From: Gammaproteobacteria bacterium
GTDB lineage: Bacteria > Pseudomonadota > Gammaproteobacteria > Pseudomonadales > Pseudohongiellaceae
Length of the DNA stretch: 9,833 bases
NCBI GenBank assembly: GCA_003451715.1
Contig: DMJN01000327.1
Span: 1 to 9,833, forward strand
Direction: 5' to 3'
The notes beneath the pieces were generated by a model. It ran no database searches. It had not been told where the DNA came from and was given only the letters and a program-made list of their open reading frames with translations. The position numbers and the translations under genes were made by a program. Shown in pieces: positions 1 to 7,027 of the stretch. Numbering within the stretch: position 1 is the stretch's first letter; every line of letters starts with the position of its first letter.

Positions 1-1
1 A

Positions 2-202
2 TCCGATACGAAAAGCGCGTTAATGCTTCCTATCCGTGATGTCCTTGAGCGCTGGCACGACAGCGGTGTCGTGCCTACACAACTGTCAGCCACTTACCCG
101 ACCAAACCGGGAGCAAGAAAACTCTGTGCCTGGCCAGCCCGTGCGAACTATCAGGGTGGCGATCCGGAAACCCCAGGCGCTTATACCTGCAGCAAACCGT
201 AA
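2..202 (+). CDS. Tannase/feruloyl esterase family protein, C-terminal tail (5' partial)
   Basis: The frame is open from base 2 to a TAA at 200-202 and encodes 66 residues, continuing a gene that starts before the window. The tail reads RDVLERWHDSGVVPTQLSAT, then RKLCAWPARANYQG, then a final YTC close to the stop. This matches the end of the tannase/feruloyl esterase family (PF07519), which typically has a helix like 'W-E-G-P-D-I-A', a block close to RPLCPYPQVARYKG, and a last Cys. The two Cys probably form the family's C-terminal disulfide. Members are secreted alpha/beta-hydrolases that cleave ester bonds in gallate, ferulate or related aromatic esters; the catalytic Ser, Asp and His are outside the window. 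The motif is diverged (KLCAWP for PLCPYP, ANYQG for ARYKG), so this could be a divergent subfamily or a remnant. The gene converges on the deacetylase fragment. Confidence 0.72.
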   Translation, partial: SDTKSALMLPIRDVLERWHDSGVVPTQLSATYPTKPGARKLCAWPARANYQGGDPETPGAYTCSKP

Positions 203-222
203 GGCGGCTGATGAATTAAACT

Positions 223-762
223 CTATCGACGCGGGTTGGCTATTCGAAACTCCTCAGCCACCCTTTCAAGTGTCTTGAAGGTGACCCCTGAGTGTTCTTT
301 GATGTACTCGATGAGGCGTTCGAGCATCAGCATTCGACTCCCTTTACCAGTCGTCTGCGGGTGCATCGTAACGATATAAACACCCTCGCCTAGCCGGTTG
401 TACAGGTAGTCGAATTCATCCTTCCAGATTTCAAGGACATCGGCAGGTGAGTGCAACCCGGGACGGCCGGATTCAGGTTCGTAACTGAAGTACGGCGCAT
501 CATCCATGTTCCAATCAAACGGAAGGATCACTAGATCAGTCTCATCGCCAAACTCATACGCACCATCGGTACGGGGAGTATCCCCAAGACGATGATAAGT
601 GGGTGCAAAGTCGTGCGGGGCCATGGAACTGTCCTAATGGATGCCATTTTCCAAGAGCAGTTTCGTCCACCGTTCTCCCAGATTGCCACCCGGTAAGCGT
701 TGACCTACAGGCGTCCGTCCGCTTACCCGTACAATGCACTCTATCGATTTTAGGAGAATGGC
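223..762 (-). pseudogene. Polysaccharide deacetylase (NodB-like), truncated and nonsense-broken remnant
   Basis: An open frame of 133 residues begins at an ATG at 624, but its first residues, SSMAPHDF, correspond to the interior of the family motif YDSSLM..DF. Reading upstream in the same frame gives GRTPVGQRLPGGNL and LLLENGIH, then a TAG at 636-634, then DSSM. The stop therefore sits where the family has Tyr (LLEHGFLYDSS). Homology runs back to about 762 (LLKSIECIVRVSG, the helix before the PVGxR strand), where a second TAG (765-763) occurs. The catalytic N-terminal half (the first Asp motif and HxxxH) is not found in any frame to 1104. The C-terminal part is well kept: ILPFDWNMDDAPYFSY, DVLEIWKDEFDYLY, VTMHPQTTG, with the natural C-terminus at NPRR. 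Intact members are metal-dependent enzymes removing N- or O-acetyl groups from glycans. A translated 133-residue remnant is possible, but it would lack catalytic residues. Confidence 0.8.
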
Positions 763-765
763 CTA

Positions 766-1104
766 TAACGTAATTTTCTGTTGGCGTAGGGATAAATGCG
801 CTGCCGTGGTTTCAACCATCAGATAGCGGCAAAGAGATCGTTTTGCGGCCCTAGACCCGGCACGAGGGAAAACGGGGTTTATTCGTCCTAACCCTCCACA
901 TGGCAGCTTTTATGGAAATGTGGGCTTCGCGTTGCTTGCCCAAAGTTGAAAGAGAAATCTGGTGCCTGAATACCATCGGTTCCTGAGATAATCCAGCTCT
1001 GACAAGGCGATGGATGCAGTCGGTCCCGTTAGGCTCCGACTTCAATTGAAGCTCGTCGCATTGATGGCTCTGTAAGGGGTTTTGTCACACAGTTTGGCGA
1101 AATG
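766..1104. other. Non-coding or decayed spacer, no recognisable gene
   Basis: I read all six frames here and found no protein family. A minus-strand frame at 851-1045 (64 codons) has low-complexity, Arg-rich composition and no motif. The expected upstream half of the deacetylase (first catalytic Asp, HxxxH) is absent. The stretch looks like decayed DNA between the broken deacetylase and the 3' end of the FAD enzyme. No convincing terminator was seen downstream of the TAA at 1107-1105. Confidence 0.5.
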
Positions 1105-2700
1105 TTATGACTGCTTTTCTTCGTGGTACTCTTGTTCGGCATTGATGCTCCAGATTGAGGAACGATCTGAATTGCCCGCCAAATCACATTCTACAGCTTC
1201 CATGGCGGAGAGCATGGAATGATCCTGATTGTTGTAGCGGTGCTGACCGTTGCGTCCGATGCAGTACAGGTTGCTCAGTGAATCCAAGTATTTCTTGACT
1301 TCGTCGAAACGCTCATAGGTGCCGAAGTAGGCGGGGTAGGCCTTGGGGATACGGATGCGCACCGAATCGAGCACGGCATCCTTGTCGATCAGCCCGATCT
1401 GAATCATTTCGTCGATGGCCAGGTCGATGAAGGTCTGATCATCCATCTTCCAGATTTCGTCTTCTTCACCACACATATATTCGAGTCCTACCCAGATCTT
1501 GTGGATGTCTTCGACCATGTAGGGGGACCAGTTGTTGAAGATCTGCAGACGACACAGCTTGACGTCTCCCTCCTGGATGTAGATCCAGGAGTCCGGGACA
1601 ATATCATTCACGCTGGGAATCTCTGTGGTGTTGCGGATCTTCATCTTGTCGAGCAGCAGACCCACGGTCATGAAATCGCGGTAGGGGAGGCCCTGAGCAA
1701 TGTCTTGAATGTCCTGGGATGGGGTTTGCTCGCCCAGCGCCTGAACCAGATCCTTGATGGGCATGGTGGAATAGATGCTGTCGGCACTGAACTGCGAAGA
1801 TTCTTTTCCGTGTTTTGCGGTGATGGAGGTGATGCGGTCTCCGTCAAGGGTGATGTGCTCGACGGTATGTTCCATAAGGAGGTTGCCGCCCATGTCCCGG
1901 ATCTCCGCGGCAACGGTTTCCCAGAGTTGACCGGGACCGTATTTTGGATAAAGGAATTGCTCGATCAGGGATGTTTCCGTGTCCTTTTGCTTGTAATCGG
2001 TGTCTTTGCGGGGACGGGAAAAAATCTTGCCCAGTGCAGCGAAGACGGCTTTGGAAAGGCTCAGACCTTTGATGCGCTGCGCACCCCATTCGGCGCTGAT
2101 CTTGCGGGGGTGGTGTCCCCAGACCTTTTCGGTGTAGCCTTCGAAGAACATGCGGTAAAGCGGAGTTCCGAAACGATTGACCAAAAAATCCTCGAGATTT
2201 TCTTCCTGCGGGCGCTTGAAGACCCGTGACAGCAGGTAGCCGATGCCGGCTTGAGCGGTTCGTAGTAGTCCCATATTCAAGAAGGTGCGCGCCTTCATGG
2301 AAATCGGGTAGTCGAAGAATTTTCGCAGGTAGAAAATTCGTGAAATCCGTTGTCGCAAGAGCAGCACACGATCGGTCTGATCAGGATCCGGTCCGTCTTG
2401 GACCCATTCCTTGGAGCGGTCCAGAATCTTATCATCTTTGGATGGAGCGCCTTGTACAGGCATCCGTTGGGTCCACCAGTCCATGACCCGGTCGCTTTTA
2501 CTGAAAAAACGGTGTCCGCCGATGTCGATTCGGTTGCCGTTATGGCGTACGGTACAGGAAATACCCCCGATGCGGTCGGTGGCTTCGAGGATGGTGACTT
2601 GGGTGTCGGGGCGTTGTTTCAGCAGTTCCCAGGCGGCGGTCAGGCCCGCAGGGCCTGCTCCGATGATCAAAGCGCTCTTTTCCTGATTCTCAGCTGTCAT
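1105..2700 (-). CDS. FAD-dependent oxidoreductase, UDP-galactopyranose mutase / protoporphyrinogen oxidase-like
   Basis: The protein has 531 residues from the ATG at 2700. A dinucleotide-binding Rossmann fold opens it: [18 protein letters not shown] (GxGxxG at residues 14-19) and the ribose-binding acid in TILEA (about residue 39). It is followed by RIGGIS and [20 protein letters not shown] (residues 57-76), a signature of the amine-oxidase/UGM-like family. The C-terminal FAD-closing motif [15 protein letters not shown] lies at about 481-495. Length is normal for the family (about 500-540). I chose the ATG at 2700 because the next in-frame start upstream (2826) would bury most of the GtrA gene and precede the Rossmann strand. 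The start overlaps the GtrA stop as ATGA, which implies translational coupling. Relatives often sit beside GtrA proteins and glycosyltransferases, and a role in remodelling a sugar on a lipid or nucleotide carrier is inferred. One oddity is Cys49 where I expect Arg in the GGISRT motif. Confidence 0.85.
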   Translation of the reverse strand: MTAENQEKSALIIGAGPAGLTAAWELLKQRPDTQVTILEATDRIGGISCTVRHNGNRIDIGGHRFFSKSDRVMDWWTQRMPVQGAPSKDDKILDRSKEWVQDGPDPDQTDRVLLLRQRISRIFYLRKFFDYPISMKARTFLNMGLLRTAQAGIGYLLSRVFKRPQEENLEDFLVNRFGTPLYRMFFEGYTEKVWGHHPRKISAEWGAQRIKGLSLSKAVFAALGKIFSRPRKDTDYKQKDTETSLIEQFLYPKYGPGQLWETVAAEIRDMGGNLLMEHTVEHITLDGDRITSITAKHGKESSQFSADSIYSTMPIKDLVQALGEQTPSQDIQDIAQGLPYRDFMTVGLLLDKMKIRNTTEIPSVNDIVPDSWIYIQEGDVKLCRLQIFNNWSPYMVEDIHKIWVGLEYMCGEEDEIWKMDDQTFIDLAIDEMIQIGLIDKDAVLDSVRIRIPKAYPAYFGTYERFDEVKKYLDSLSNLYCIGRNGQHRYNNQDHSMLSAMEAVECDLAGNSDRSSIWSINAEQEYHEEKQS

Positions 2701-3116
2701 GTGTTTTCCACTTGAGGTTTGAAGACAAAGGCCCGCTTCATGCCGAAGTTCCAGAAGAGGACGACCCCTACCATAAATAACTTCGTAATCTGGTAATGAA
2801 TCCCCAGTTTCCCGACCCCGAGCCACATACCTAACTCGGTAATCCCCAAGCCGGAAGCTCCGATGAGGGTGAAGTTGAGTAGGTCCCGCATACGGGTGGC
2901 TTGGGAATGTTTCCAGACCCAGAAGATACAGAACAGATAATTGGTGATCAGTCCGCCCAGGAAGCCCAGTGCGGCTGCAGCCAGGTAATGGGTGCCGCGT
3001 TCGATGAAGAGTATAAGGAGTCCAAAATCGACCAGGAACGAAAAACCGCCTGCAGTCGTGTATTTCACGAACTCCCGGCTGAGGCCTTTGGTTTTATGGA
3101 GCAGCTTCGAGGGCAT
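2697..3116 (-). CDS. GtrA family membrane protein
   Basis: The protein has 139 residues and about four transmembrane helices (roughly 20-38, 44-67, 80-101, 108-126), the size and topology of the GtrA/DPMS1 family (PF04138). Family features are visible: [19 protein letters not shown] at the start, an N-Y pair in helix 2 ([14 protein letters not shown]), and [10 protein letters not shown] at the end, equivalent to the usual NF..R.WVF. GtrA proteins are thought to help move polyprenyl-phosphate-linked sugars across the inner membrane. The frame stays open upstream to 3371, but that extension is antisense to the exported-protein gene and not family-like, so I place the start at the ATG at 3116. 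No strong Shine-Dalgarno is seen before it. It is the first gene of a two-gene operon with the FAD enzyme (ATGA overlap) and diverges from the gene at 3214. Confidence 0.86.
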   Translation of the reverse strand: MPSKLLHKTKGLSREFVKYTTAGGFSFLVDFGLLILFIERGTHYLAAAALGFLGGLITNYLFCIFWVWKHSQATRMRDLLNFTLIGASGLGITELGMWLGVGKLGIHYQITKLFMVGVVLFWNFGMKRAFVFKPQVENT

Positions 3117-3213
3117 GGCCCGAAATGTAGTGTTTGCCCTGGAAAAAAAAGCGCTAAGTCTTTGGAAAACAATGTTTTTTCTATATTTCAGACAAACTCG
3201 CAAGGATAGGACA
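3117..3213 (+). promoter_or_regulatory. Divergent intergenic region with AT-rich promoter-like box
   Basis: These 97 bases separate the GtrA gene (leftward) and the exported-protein gene (rightward). On the plus strand TTTTTTCTATATTT at 3175-3188 contains a -10-like TATATT (3182-3187), 26 bases before the ATG at 3214. A TTGGAA at 3162-3167 would leave only a 14-base spacer, so a canonical sigma70 -35 is not clear. From memory, similar T-rich CTATATTT boxes are common upstream of Fibrobacter genes; this is an unverified association. The ribosome binding site AAGGATAGG at 3202-3210 precedes the ATG at 3214. Confidence 0.4.
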
Positions 3214-3726
3214 ATGCGTTTCCTGCTATTTTTGATGCTTTCAATTTCTGCTTCTGTGTTCGCAATGGGCAACACGGGTTTTGGTAAAATCGCCTTCGGC
3301 GTGGACCAGAAAAAGGTGGAAGAAGAAGTTTTCAAGATGGGCTTGACCCCGCAGAAGCGTAATGGAAACACCGTGGTGGTGATTCCGGTCTATCGCCTGC
3401 AGGAACTCCCCGTCGAGGTGGTTTTCCGTTTCAACCGCAACGGAAAGTTCTTCAGCTGCGAACTGCGAACCGGCAAGGTTGAAAAGAACCGATTCCATAA
3501 GGTCATCGAAGCTGTGCGCTACTTGTCTGAAAGAATTCAGGATCAATTCGGAGCTCCCAAGAAGAAGAACTACTTCCGCACGGAAGAAATCAAGGGCAAA
3601 CGTTTTGTGCCCTACTGGACCTGGAACAACCCCGAGCTGGATGTGGCCACCTTCATTCGCTCGGCCCATGCCCGTTTCTATACGCAGGCTGTGGTTACCC
3701 ACAAACGCCTCGCCCGTGAAAAGTAA
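3214..3726 (+). CDS. Exported protein of unknown function (170 aa)
   Basis: I do not recognise this gene. It starts at an ATG with a good ribosome binding site (AAGGATAGG, 3202-3210). The N-terminus MRFLLFLMLSISASVFA is a typical Sec signal peptide with an Ala-x-Ala-like end (SVFA), so cleavage after about residue 17 is expected. No lipobox Cys is present. The mature protein (about 153 residues) is basic and has no transmembrane segment. It begins with GFGKIAFGVDQKKVEEEVFK, reminiscent of periplasmic proteins whose first strand and helix follow 'I.fG.s.eeV...l', and contains strands such as TVVVIPVY and VEVVFRFNRNGKFFSCELR, a helix FHKVIEAVRYLSERIQDQFG, and an aromatic YWTWNN segment. The pattern (short strand, then 'FG.....V', then 'F.F...GkL') resembles small alpha/beta periplasmic folds, but I cannot name a family. 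It is divergent from the GtrA/FAD pair and shares its codon habits. Confidence 0.8.
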   Translation: MRFLLFLMLSISASVFAMGNTGFGKIAFGVDQKKVEEEVFKMGLTPQKRNGNTVVVIPVYRLQELPVEVVFRFNRNGKFFSCELRTGKVEKNRFHKVIEAVRYLSERIQDQFGAPKKKNYFRTEEIKGKRFVPYWTWNNPELDVATFIRSAHARFYTQAVVTHKRLAREK

Positions 3727-3953
3727 TCGCGTTTTCACAGCACATCATTTCGTTGCAACAAGCTTGACGTCGCTAACCCTGGGATGCCGACCCAACTTCG
3801 TCAGATCCAGGGCAGGTTCCCGGTGCTGGTGATGACAAAAGTCCATAGCTCATAATACACTAGAATTTCTGGTGCGCAGGACAAGAATAGCACAGGTTCT
3901 GCGTGTCAGTTTCGTCGAAAACACTCTGTATATAGAATTGAAAGGGCGCTCAT
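3727..3953 (+). promoter_or_regulatory. Intergenic region upstream of the methyltransferase
   Basis: No gene is seen in these 227 bases. CATAAT at 3851-3856 is a 5/6 match to a -10 hexamer, and TATATA/TATAGA at 3929-3936 is another, but neither has a good -35 at 16-18 bases. A ribosome binding site AAAGGG (3941-3946) precedes the ATG at 3954. No clear terminator follows the exported-protein gene; CCCTGG (3777-3782) pairs with CCAGGG (3807-3812) but across a 24-base loop and without a T tract. The change from the codon-biased block to the left to the looser coding style to the right falls within this spacer. Confidence 0.3.
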
Positions 3954-4778
3954 ATGGACCATAGAAGCGAATCTCGTATTCGTGCTCACTATGATGTGGA
4001 ACGGGAGCTCGCTGACAAACTGAGAAACTCCAGCAAGGAAGACAGACGGCGCCTCTATACGGAGCTTTATGATGAGTTGTTTCGGCGAATTCCCGACCAC
4101 CCACAGCTTCATCGAAAATCTGATCCTGAGCTCGATCATAGGAGAACACTGGGTCAGGCAAGGTTTTTGACGCCGTTGCTAGCGGACAACTCAATCTATC
4201 TAGAGCTGGGACCGGGAGCCTGTGCGCTAGTCACCCATATAGCCGGAAGTGTTGAGAAGGCATATGCAGTTGACGTCAGTAATGTTGTCACCGAGATAGA
4301 GAAACCACCGGCAAATATGGAGTTCGTGCTGTCCGACGGGACGAGTGTTCCTGTACCCGCGTCCAGTGTGGATCTGGCATTTAGCAATCAACTGATGGAG
4401 CATTTGCATCCGGATGATGCAACCGAACAGCTCGCTGGTGTGTATCGAGCATTGAAACCTGGTGGCAGGTATCTGTGTATTACCCCCAGCAGGCTCAGTG
4501 GGCCACATGATGTTTCCCAGCATTATGATACTGAAGCATGTGGGTTTCATTTAATGGAATACACCTATACTGATCTGGTGCTGCTATGTCGTGATGCAGG
4601 CTTCAGGAAGTTCGCGGCGATAGTGGGTTATAGAGGTTGGGGATTTCGTTGTCCAATATCAATAGTGAAAGCTGTTGAAGCAGTTGTGCAAATGGCCCCT
4701 GGATCCATTCGCAGGTGGGTTGGGCGGTTCCCACCAGTTCGTCTGGCATTGGGGGTTAAGCTGATCGCGACGAAATAG
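3954..4778 (+). CDS. Class I SAM-dependent methyltransferase (Methyltransf_11 type)
   Basis: The protein has 274 residues. The Rossmann-like core shows motif I LELGPGACAL (residues 83-92), the acidic residue ending strand 2 in YAVDVS (Asp107), motif II-like VLSDGTSVPVP (Asp128), motif DLAFSNQLMEHLHP (140-153), and LKPGGRYLCITPS (167-179). The N-terminal region, with HYDVERELADKLRNSS and YDELFRRIPDHPQL, is a conserved helical cap in a subgroup of methyltransferases found in glycan and cell-envelope clusters. The last 60 residues contain MEYTYTDLVLLCRDAGF, the usual final helix before the closing strands. The start is supported by AAAGGG eight bases upstream. It is convergent with the GT4 gene that ends at 4793, only 14 bases away. 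The substrate is unknown; O-methylation of a sugar or lipid intermediate is inferred from the neighbouring glycosyltransferases. Confidence 0.88.
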   Translation: MDHRSESRIRAHYDVERELADKLRNSSKEDRRRLYTELYDELFRRIPDHPQLHRKSDPELDHRRTLGQARFLTPLLADNSIYLELGPGACALVTHIAGSVEKAYAVDVSNVVTEIEKPPANMEFVLSDGTSVPVPASSVDLAFSNQLMEHLHPDDATEQLAGVYRALKPGGRYLCITPSRLSGPHDVSQHYDTEACGFHLMEYTYTDLVLLCRDAGFRKFAAIVGYRGWGFRCPISIVKAVEAVVQMAPGSIRRWVGRFPPVRLALGVKLIATK

Positions 4779-4792
4779 ATGGCTCGCCGAGG

Positions 4793-5884
4793 CTACTCAA
4801 GAAATAGTTTTCTCAGTTCCTCTATATTCTGCTCCGAGTGGTATTTGAGGGCGTACTTTTTGGCTTTGTAACCAGTCTCGCTTCTCTTCCCGGAGTCAGC
4901 AATCAATTCTCGTACCTGCTTGAGAAGAATTTCATAGTCCCCTGTTGCGCAGGCACCCAGCGCGCCTTCGCTTAATAGTCGGTCAGGATCCACGTTAAAG
5001 GAAACAACGGGTACTTCTCTCATCCAAGCCTGAATAAAGGTGTTGGAGAACCCTTCGAACTCACTGGTATTTACCAGCAAATGCGAGCTCGCTAGAAGGC
5101 TGTTTACCTCAGCCTGGGTCAATCCCCCCCGATAAGAAACATTGCTGGTTTTATCAATTTCGCCCTGAACATAATCCCGCCAGCTCTGGGGGCCCTGAAA
5201 ATTACCCATCATAATGAACTCTGCGTTCAAGTCTTTCAGGTCTCTGGCGAGTCTTATAAAGATCTGGGGCTGCTTTATTGTTTTAAGGTTCGCAATCCAC
5301 AGCACTTTTATCTTGCCCTGTTTATCCAGTGATTCTTCTGGTGAAGGATGAAAATTGCGAATAATTCCGCTAGCTGTACGACCGTAATTGGATTCCAGAA
5401 GATCGACTTGATGATGGGATTGGGCAACGATGTGATCCGCGTGGCGCAGCCCGTACTCGAGAATTTTTTTGTCTATATAGGCCAAAGAGAATTTACGGGC
5501 CAGGGATAGTGGCCAGGGCTCCACGTCTGGGTCACTCGCTAGCTGCCACACCAGAGTGCAGGGGTTATTTCTACAATAGTAAGCGGCGATACCTGTATAG
5601 GCGCACCCAACCTGCTGATAGATAGTGTCGGGCTGAATCTCCCTCAAAGTGTCCAGCAGAGTGCGTGTGTCAAAAATAAAACCTGCGCCCTGAGATCTGC
5701 CGACCCGGCGAAGCTCATATCCTGCTGATTGAACTTCGGGATCCAGACGTCTTGCCAGATAATAGATTTGAAACTCACCGGATTTACTGAGGCAATCTAT
5801 CAGTAGTTTGGCCTGGTACTGAGCTCCCCCCATTGTGTGCCCCCAATGGGTTGGCATCAGCACACATAGTTTTCTTTTCGGCAT
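4793..5884 (-). CDS. GT4-family glycosyltransferase
   Basis: The protein has 363 residues from the ATG at 5884. It shows the two Rossmann-like domains of GT-B enzymes: LCVLMPTHWGHTMGGAQYQ with the acceptor-side GGA loop (19-21), then VLWIANLKTIKQPQIFIRLA (194-213) and the donor-binding region NTSEFEGFSNTFIQAWMREV (272-291). The EX7E motif reads EGFSNTFIQ, so its second acid is Gln285; 'EGFPNTFIQAW' is, from memory, common in one GT4 subgroup and not obviously inactivating. PVVSFNVDPDRLL follows, as in that subgroup. An in-frame TTG at 5941 would add 19 residues overlapping the upstream gene; I prefer the ATG because the first strand (KLCVLMP) follows it directly. It lies 16 bases downstream of the other GT4 gene and is probably co-transcribed with it from the promoter near 7000. 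Confidence 0.87.
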   Translation of the reverse strand: MPKRKLCVLMPTHWGHTMGGAQYQAKLLIDCLSKSGEFQIYYLARRLDPEVQSAGYELRRVGRSQGAGFIFDTRTLLDTLREIQPDTIYQQVGCAYTGIAAYYCRNNPCTLVWQLASDPDVEPWPLSLARKFSLAYIDKKILEYGLRHADHIVAQSHHQVDLLESNYGRTASGIIRNFHPSPEESLDKQGKIKVLWIANLKTIKQPQIFIRLARDLKDLNAEFIMMGNFQGPQSWRDYVQGEIDKTSNVSYRGGLTQAEVNSLLASSHLLVNTSEFEGFSNTFIQAWMREVPVVSFNVDPDRLLSEGALGACATGDYEILLKQVRELIADSGKRSETGYKAKKYALKYHSEQNIEELRKLFLE

Positions 5885-5900
5885 TCTTCGGTAACCCAGC

Positions 5901-6938
5901 TCAACGTGAATCTTGCGATAGAGCAAGTTTGTACAATTCAAGATATTTCTGGGTTATTGAGAGCCACAAAAATTGCTCTACGGTTTCTTGGCCATTCTGA
6001 GCCAACCTGTTGCGGGTTGTGTCATCGCTGGCTATTCGTAGCAGCGCTGCAGTCAGCTCATCGATGGAACCAGGAGCAACCAGGATTCCATTCTCCTCGC
6101 TGTTGATGATGTCTTCGTTACCGGAAATGCTGGTTGCAATGACACAGCTACCTGCGGCCATGGCTTCGAGCATTGCGAGCGACAGGCCTTCCGTACCTTC
6201 TGCAATGGAAGACGAAACATAAGCGTATGATGCGTGGAGAAGAGTGACCAGCAGATCCGGCTCAGTACTTGTATACCCTGGCAGAGGAAATCTGAGTACA
6301 CCAGAGAATTTCACATAATCTCCCAATCCTCGTTCGATCACACTATTGCAGAAAGGTGCTGATGTATTGCCTACTATTATCAGGCGTAATTTGGGATCTA
6401 CCTCGAGCGCCTTCAAAAATCCGTCAACCAGCTCCTTATGTCCTTTTCGAACATGGTAGTTTCCTACAGAGACAATGAGCTTCGAATCGTGTGGCAACTC
6501 GAAGTGCTTGAACACATCGACATCAACCTTTTGCGTAAATCTTTTGATGTCGACGCCGTTCGGTATGGAAATGATATTTTTTTTCGTGCTTGCGTCTTCT
6601 AGTGACGCAGCCACCGCTTTACTGATCGCGGTAGTGTATATAGCGTTCTGGACCGCAAAGCAGATCTTCTTGTCCTTCTCAGGATCTAATCTGGCACCAA
6701 AACCAATTTCCTCAACCTTGTGTATTTTCCAGGCGAGCTCCTTAGGAACCAGCGAGATTCTATGCCACCTGTAAAGTGTGTAGCCGAAAGTGTGCTTGAT
6801 GAATCTGTACCAACCCGCTGGACCGACGAGTAAGACTTCGTGTCCCAGTTCCAGTAATGAAGTGGCGAGGTGATAAACTACAATTTCTTTACCACCGATC
6901 AGCGGTAAATGGGCATTGTTGAGCAGGAGAATTTTCAA
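5901..6938 (-). CDS. GT4-family glycosyltransferase with shortened N-terminal domain
   Basis: The protein has 345 residues. It begins MKILLLNNAHLPLIGGKEIV, the first strand and glycine loop of a GT4 N-domain. The start codon is TTG at 6938; reading further upstream gives no ATG or GTG before a stop, and the conserved strand begins exactly here. The C-terminal donor domain is complete: AISKAVAASL, IPNGVDIKRF (125-134), IVSVGNYHVRKGHKELV (155-171), and EGLSLAMLEAMAAGS, an intact EX7E (Glu250/Glu258). However, IPNGVD falls at residue 125 rather than about 175. The segment that normally holds DVIHAH and the HG.D motif is missing between about residues 65 and 75, where ELAWKI joins HKVEEIGFGARLDPEKD. 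It may be a genuinely compact enzyme or an in-frame deletion product. It is the first gene of the minus-strand operon. Confidence 0.85.
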   Translation of the reverse strand: MKILLLNNAHLPLIGGKEIVVYHLATSLLELGHEVLLVGPAGWYRFIKHTFGYTLYRWHRISLVPKELAWKIHKVEEIGFGARLDPEKDKKICFAVQNAIYTTAISKAVAASLEDASTKKNIISIPNGVDIKRFTQKVDVDVFKHFELPHDSKLIVSVGNYHVRKGHKELVDGFLKALEVDPKLRLIIVGNTSAPFCNSVIERGLGDYVKFSGVLRFPLPGYTSTEPDLLVTLLHASYAYVSSSIAEGTEGLSLAMLEAMAAGSCVIATSISGNEDIINSEENGILVAPGSIDELTAALLRIASDDTTRNRLAQNGQETVEQFLWLSITQKYLELYKLALSQDSR

Positions 6939-6998
6939 TTGAACACCCGGATGATCAGAACAGTTAGTATGTAGTACTCAGTGTCCATTGGGCCGTGA

Positions 6999-7027
6999 AG
7001 TATACAGGGTAGGCGGTTCATTGGAAA
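6999..7027 (-). promoter_or_regulatory. Sigma70-like promoter for the leftward glycosyltransferase operon
   Basis: On the minus strand TTTCCA (7027-7022, 4/6 match to TTGACA) and TATACT (7004-6999, 5/6 match to TATAAT) are separated by exactly 17 bases. A transcript starting near 6990 would have a leader of about 50 bases before the TTG start at 6938. This is the best promoter match I found in the window, but it rests on consensus alone. Confidence 0.45.

Noticed and set aside
36..278. 80-codon plus-strand frame MMSLSAG...
   Set aside because: It is out of frame with the tannase-family tail in the same stretch, has no family resemblance, and runs into the deacetylase remnant.
554..739. 61-codon minus-strand frame
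   Set aside because: It is a shadow of the deacetylase remnant, whose homologous frame is the other one.
851..1045. 64-codon minus-strand frame in the left spacer
   Set aside because: No motif, no ribosome binding site and an odd residue composition; nothing matches the missing deacetylase half.
1501..2229. 242-codon plus-strand frame antisense to the FAD enzyme
   Set aside because: It mirrors the codon bias of the real gene on the other strand and shows no family motif.
3117..3371. N-terminal extension of the GtrA frame to 3371
   Set aside because: The extension is antisense to the exported-protein gene and precedes the normal GtrA start.
3241..3738. 165-codon minus-strand frame
   Set aside because: Antisense shadow of the exported protein, which has the signal peptide and ribosome binding site.
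4783..4791. CTCGCCGAG symmetry between the convergent methyltransferase and GT4 genes as a terminator
   Set aside because: A 4-base stem with a 1-base loop cannot form a hairpin and there is no T tract.
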